From: Candidatus Rifleibacteriota bacterium
Lineage (GTDB): Bacteria; Muiribacteriota; Ozemobacteria; Ozemobacterales; Ozemobacteraceae
Direction of reading: 5' to 3'
Length of the DNA stretch: 6,246 nucleotides
NCBI GenBank assembly: GCA_028691595.1
Contig: JAQUZA010000203.1
Location: 1 to 6,246 of the forward strand
The notes beneath the pieces were generated by a model. The model worked only from the letters and a program-made list of their open reading frames with translations. It ran no database searches and was not told the origin of the DNA. Positions within the stretch are counted from its first letter, which is position 1, and each line of letters opens with the position of its first letter. The position numbers and the translations under genes were made by a program. Of this stretch, positions 5,522 to 6,246 are shown one piece after another.

Positions 5522-6246
5522 TCAGGCTGCAAGCTTTTGCAGGTCCTGGTTATCGTCGCCGCGCAGGGTAAAATTGGCAAACCTGCTCTTGAGCTTAAGA
5601 ATAGTGGTTTTGAGTATCCAGGGCCCGATTACGGCTGGCAATGAGCGGTCAAGGGCATCGCCATGCTTGAATTTCTGCAGGGCAAAATTGCTTATTTTTT
5701 TGTCGACAAGCCAGTCGGCCATGCCCATCAGATCAGATTCGGTTATCAGACGGGGATGAAAGGTAGTGCGGTATTCATGCTTAACCCCATCTGCAACAAT
5801 AAGCTCGGCGAGCTTTTCGAAAGCCTTTTCATTGGCTGCCAGCCCGGTTAACTGCTGATACTGGTGCAGCGGCGCTTTAAAATCTACGGCAATGAACTGC
5901 AGCAACCTCTGCTGCAAAGCTTTTTCGACAACCTCAGGGTAATAGCCATTGGTATGCAGAGCAATTTCGTAGCCGAGTTCTCTAACCTCAGCCATTGCAT
6001 CGAGCAGACCCGGTTGCAGACAGGGCTCTCCGCCGCTGAAAACAACGCCCTCTACGAACCCCTGGCGGTCTTTGAGAAACTCGATAAGTGAAGCCCAGCT
6101 GAGGCGCTCACGGGCGGCATCGGGCAGCAGAGTGCCATTGTAACAGAATCGACAACGTAGGTTGCAGCCCTGCAGAAAAAGCACACTGGCCAGGTGACCG
6201 GGAAAATCTATCAGGGTAAGGGGCTGCATGCCCCCTACCCTTACTT
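5522..6246 (-). CDS. nrdG: Radical-SAM activase, anaerobic ribonucleotide reductase activating protein (NrdG2 type); start probably beyond the right edge
   Basis: A radical-SAM protein that would reductively cleave S-adenosylmethionine at a [4Fe-4S] cluster to install the glycyl radical on the anaerobic ribonucleotide reductase NrdD. Numbered from the ATG at 6227-6229 (235 residues): PLTLIDFPG (3-11), the cluster motif CNLRCRFC with Cys22, Cys26 and Cys29, the SAM-binding GGEP (66-69), VDFKAP (115-120), a QKF-H-G segment near 185-190 and a terminal LRG (222-224). The order matches the longer NrdG2 family rather than the short E. coli NrdG. Upstream of the ATG the frame stays open to the edge and encodes VRVGG, resembling the (I/V)GG normally found before this LIDFPG motif, so the true start is probably outside; alternatively the ATG is used with AAGGG eight bases upstream. 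No nrdD is in view; an activase for another glycyl-radical enzyme is possible. Confidence 0.82.
   Translation of the reverse strand, partial: VRVGGMQPLTLIDFPGHLASVLFLQGCNLRCRFCYNGTLLPDAARERLSWASLIEFLKDRQGFVEGVVFSGGEPCLQPGLLDAMAEVRELGYEIALHTNGYYPEVVEKALQQRLLQFIAVDFKAPLHQYQQLTGLAANEKAFEKLAELIVADGVKHEYRTTFHPRLITESDLMGMADWLVDKKISNFALQKFKHGDALDRSLPAVIGPWILKTTILKLKSRFANFTLRGDDNQDLQKLAA

Noticed and set aside
1..6246. A defence system, CRISPR array, tRNA, rRNA or transposase hidden in the window
   Set aside because: The five genes and short gaps account for nearly all of the sequence; no regularly spaced repeats, transposase motifs or RNA-gene signatures were seen.

Overview
This 6.2 kb window holds five bacterial genes in a moderate-GC sequence. 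Ribosome binding sites are of the AGGAG type and promoters look like sigma-70 sites. A glycyl-radical-enzyme activase of the NrdG type and a plant/spirochaete-type phosphofructokinase suggest an anaerobic or facultatively anaerobic heterotroph. The upstream secreted protein has a Sec signal peptide. I cannot name the phylum; an uncultivated or poorly sampled lineage would fit, but that is inference.

Layout from left to right. (1) Bases 1-1581, minus strand: uvrC, the excision nuclease subunit of nucleotide excision repair. Its reading frame is interrupted by a TAA at 145-147, and clear UvrC homology continues in the same frame to the window edge. (2) 1568-3010, minus strand: a secreted, acidic, low-complexity protein of unknown function that overlaps the uvrC start by 14 nt. 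(3) 3011-3091: a divergent intergenic region with two overlapping candidate promoters. (4) 3092-3883, plus strand: an inositol-monophosphatase (SuhB) family enzyme. (5) 3884-4024: a convergent intergenic region with a nested palindromic repeat whose core matches the ATTCCC-N8-GGGAAT format of neisserial dRS3 elements. (6) 4025-5359, minus strand: a group II/X 6-phosphofructokinase predicted to use ATP. (7) 5360-5521: the pfkA leader with a good candidate promoter. (8) 5522 to the right edge, minus strand: a radical-SAM activase of the NrdG2 type, probably starting just outside the window.

The genes are mostly housekeeping and do not form one pathway. The unknown secreted protein and uvrC look co-transcribed and translationally coupled. 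suhB and pfkA are convergent. pfkA appears to have its own promoter downstream of the nrdG-like gene. I found no CRISPR array, tRNA, rRNA, transposase or defence system. The most notable observations are the in-frame stop inside uvrC, the unknown secreted protein coupled to it, and the dRS3-like repeat.
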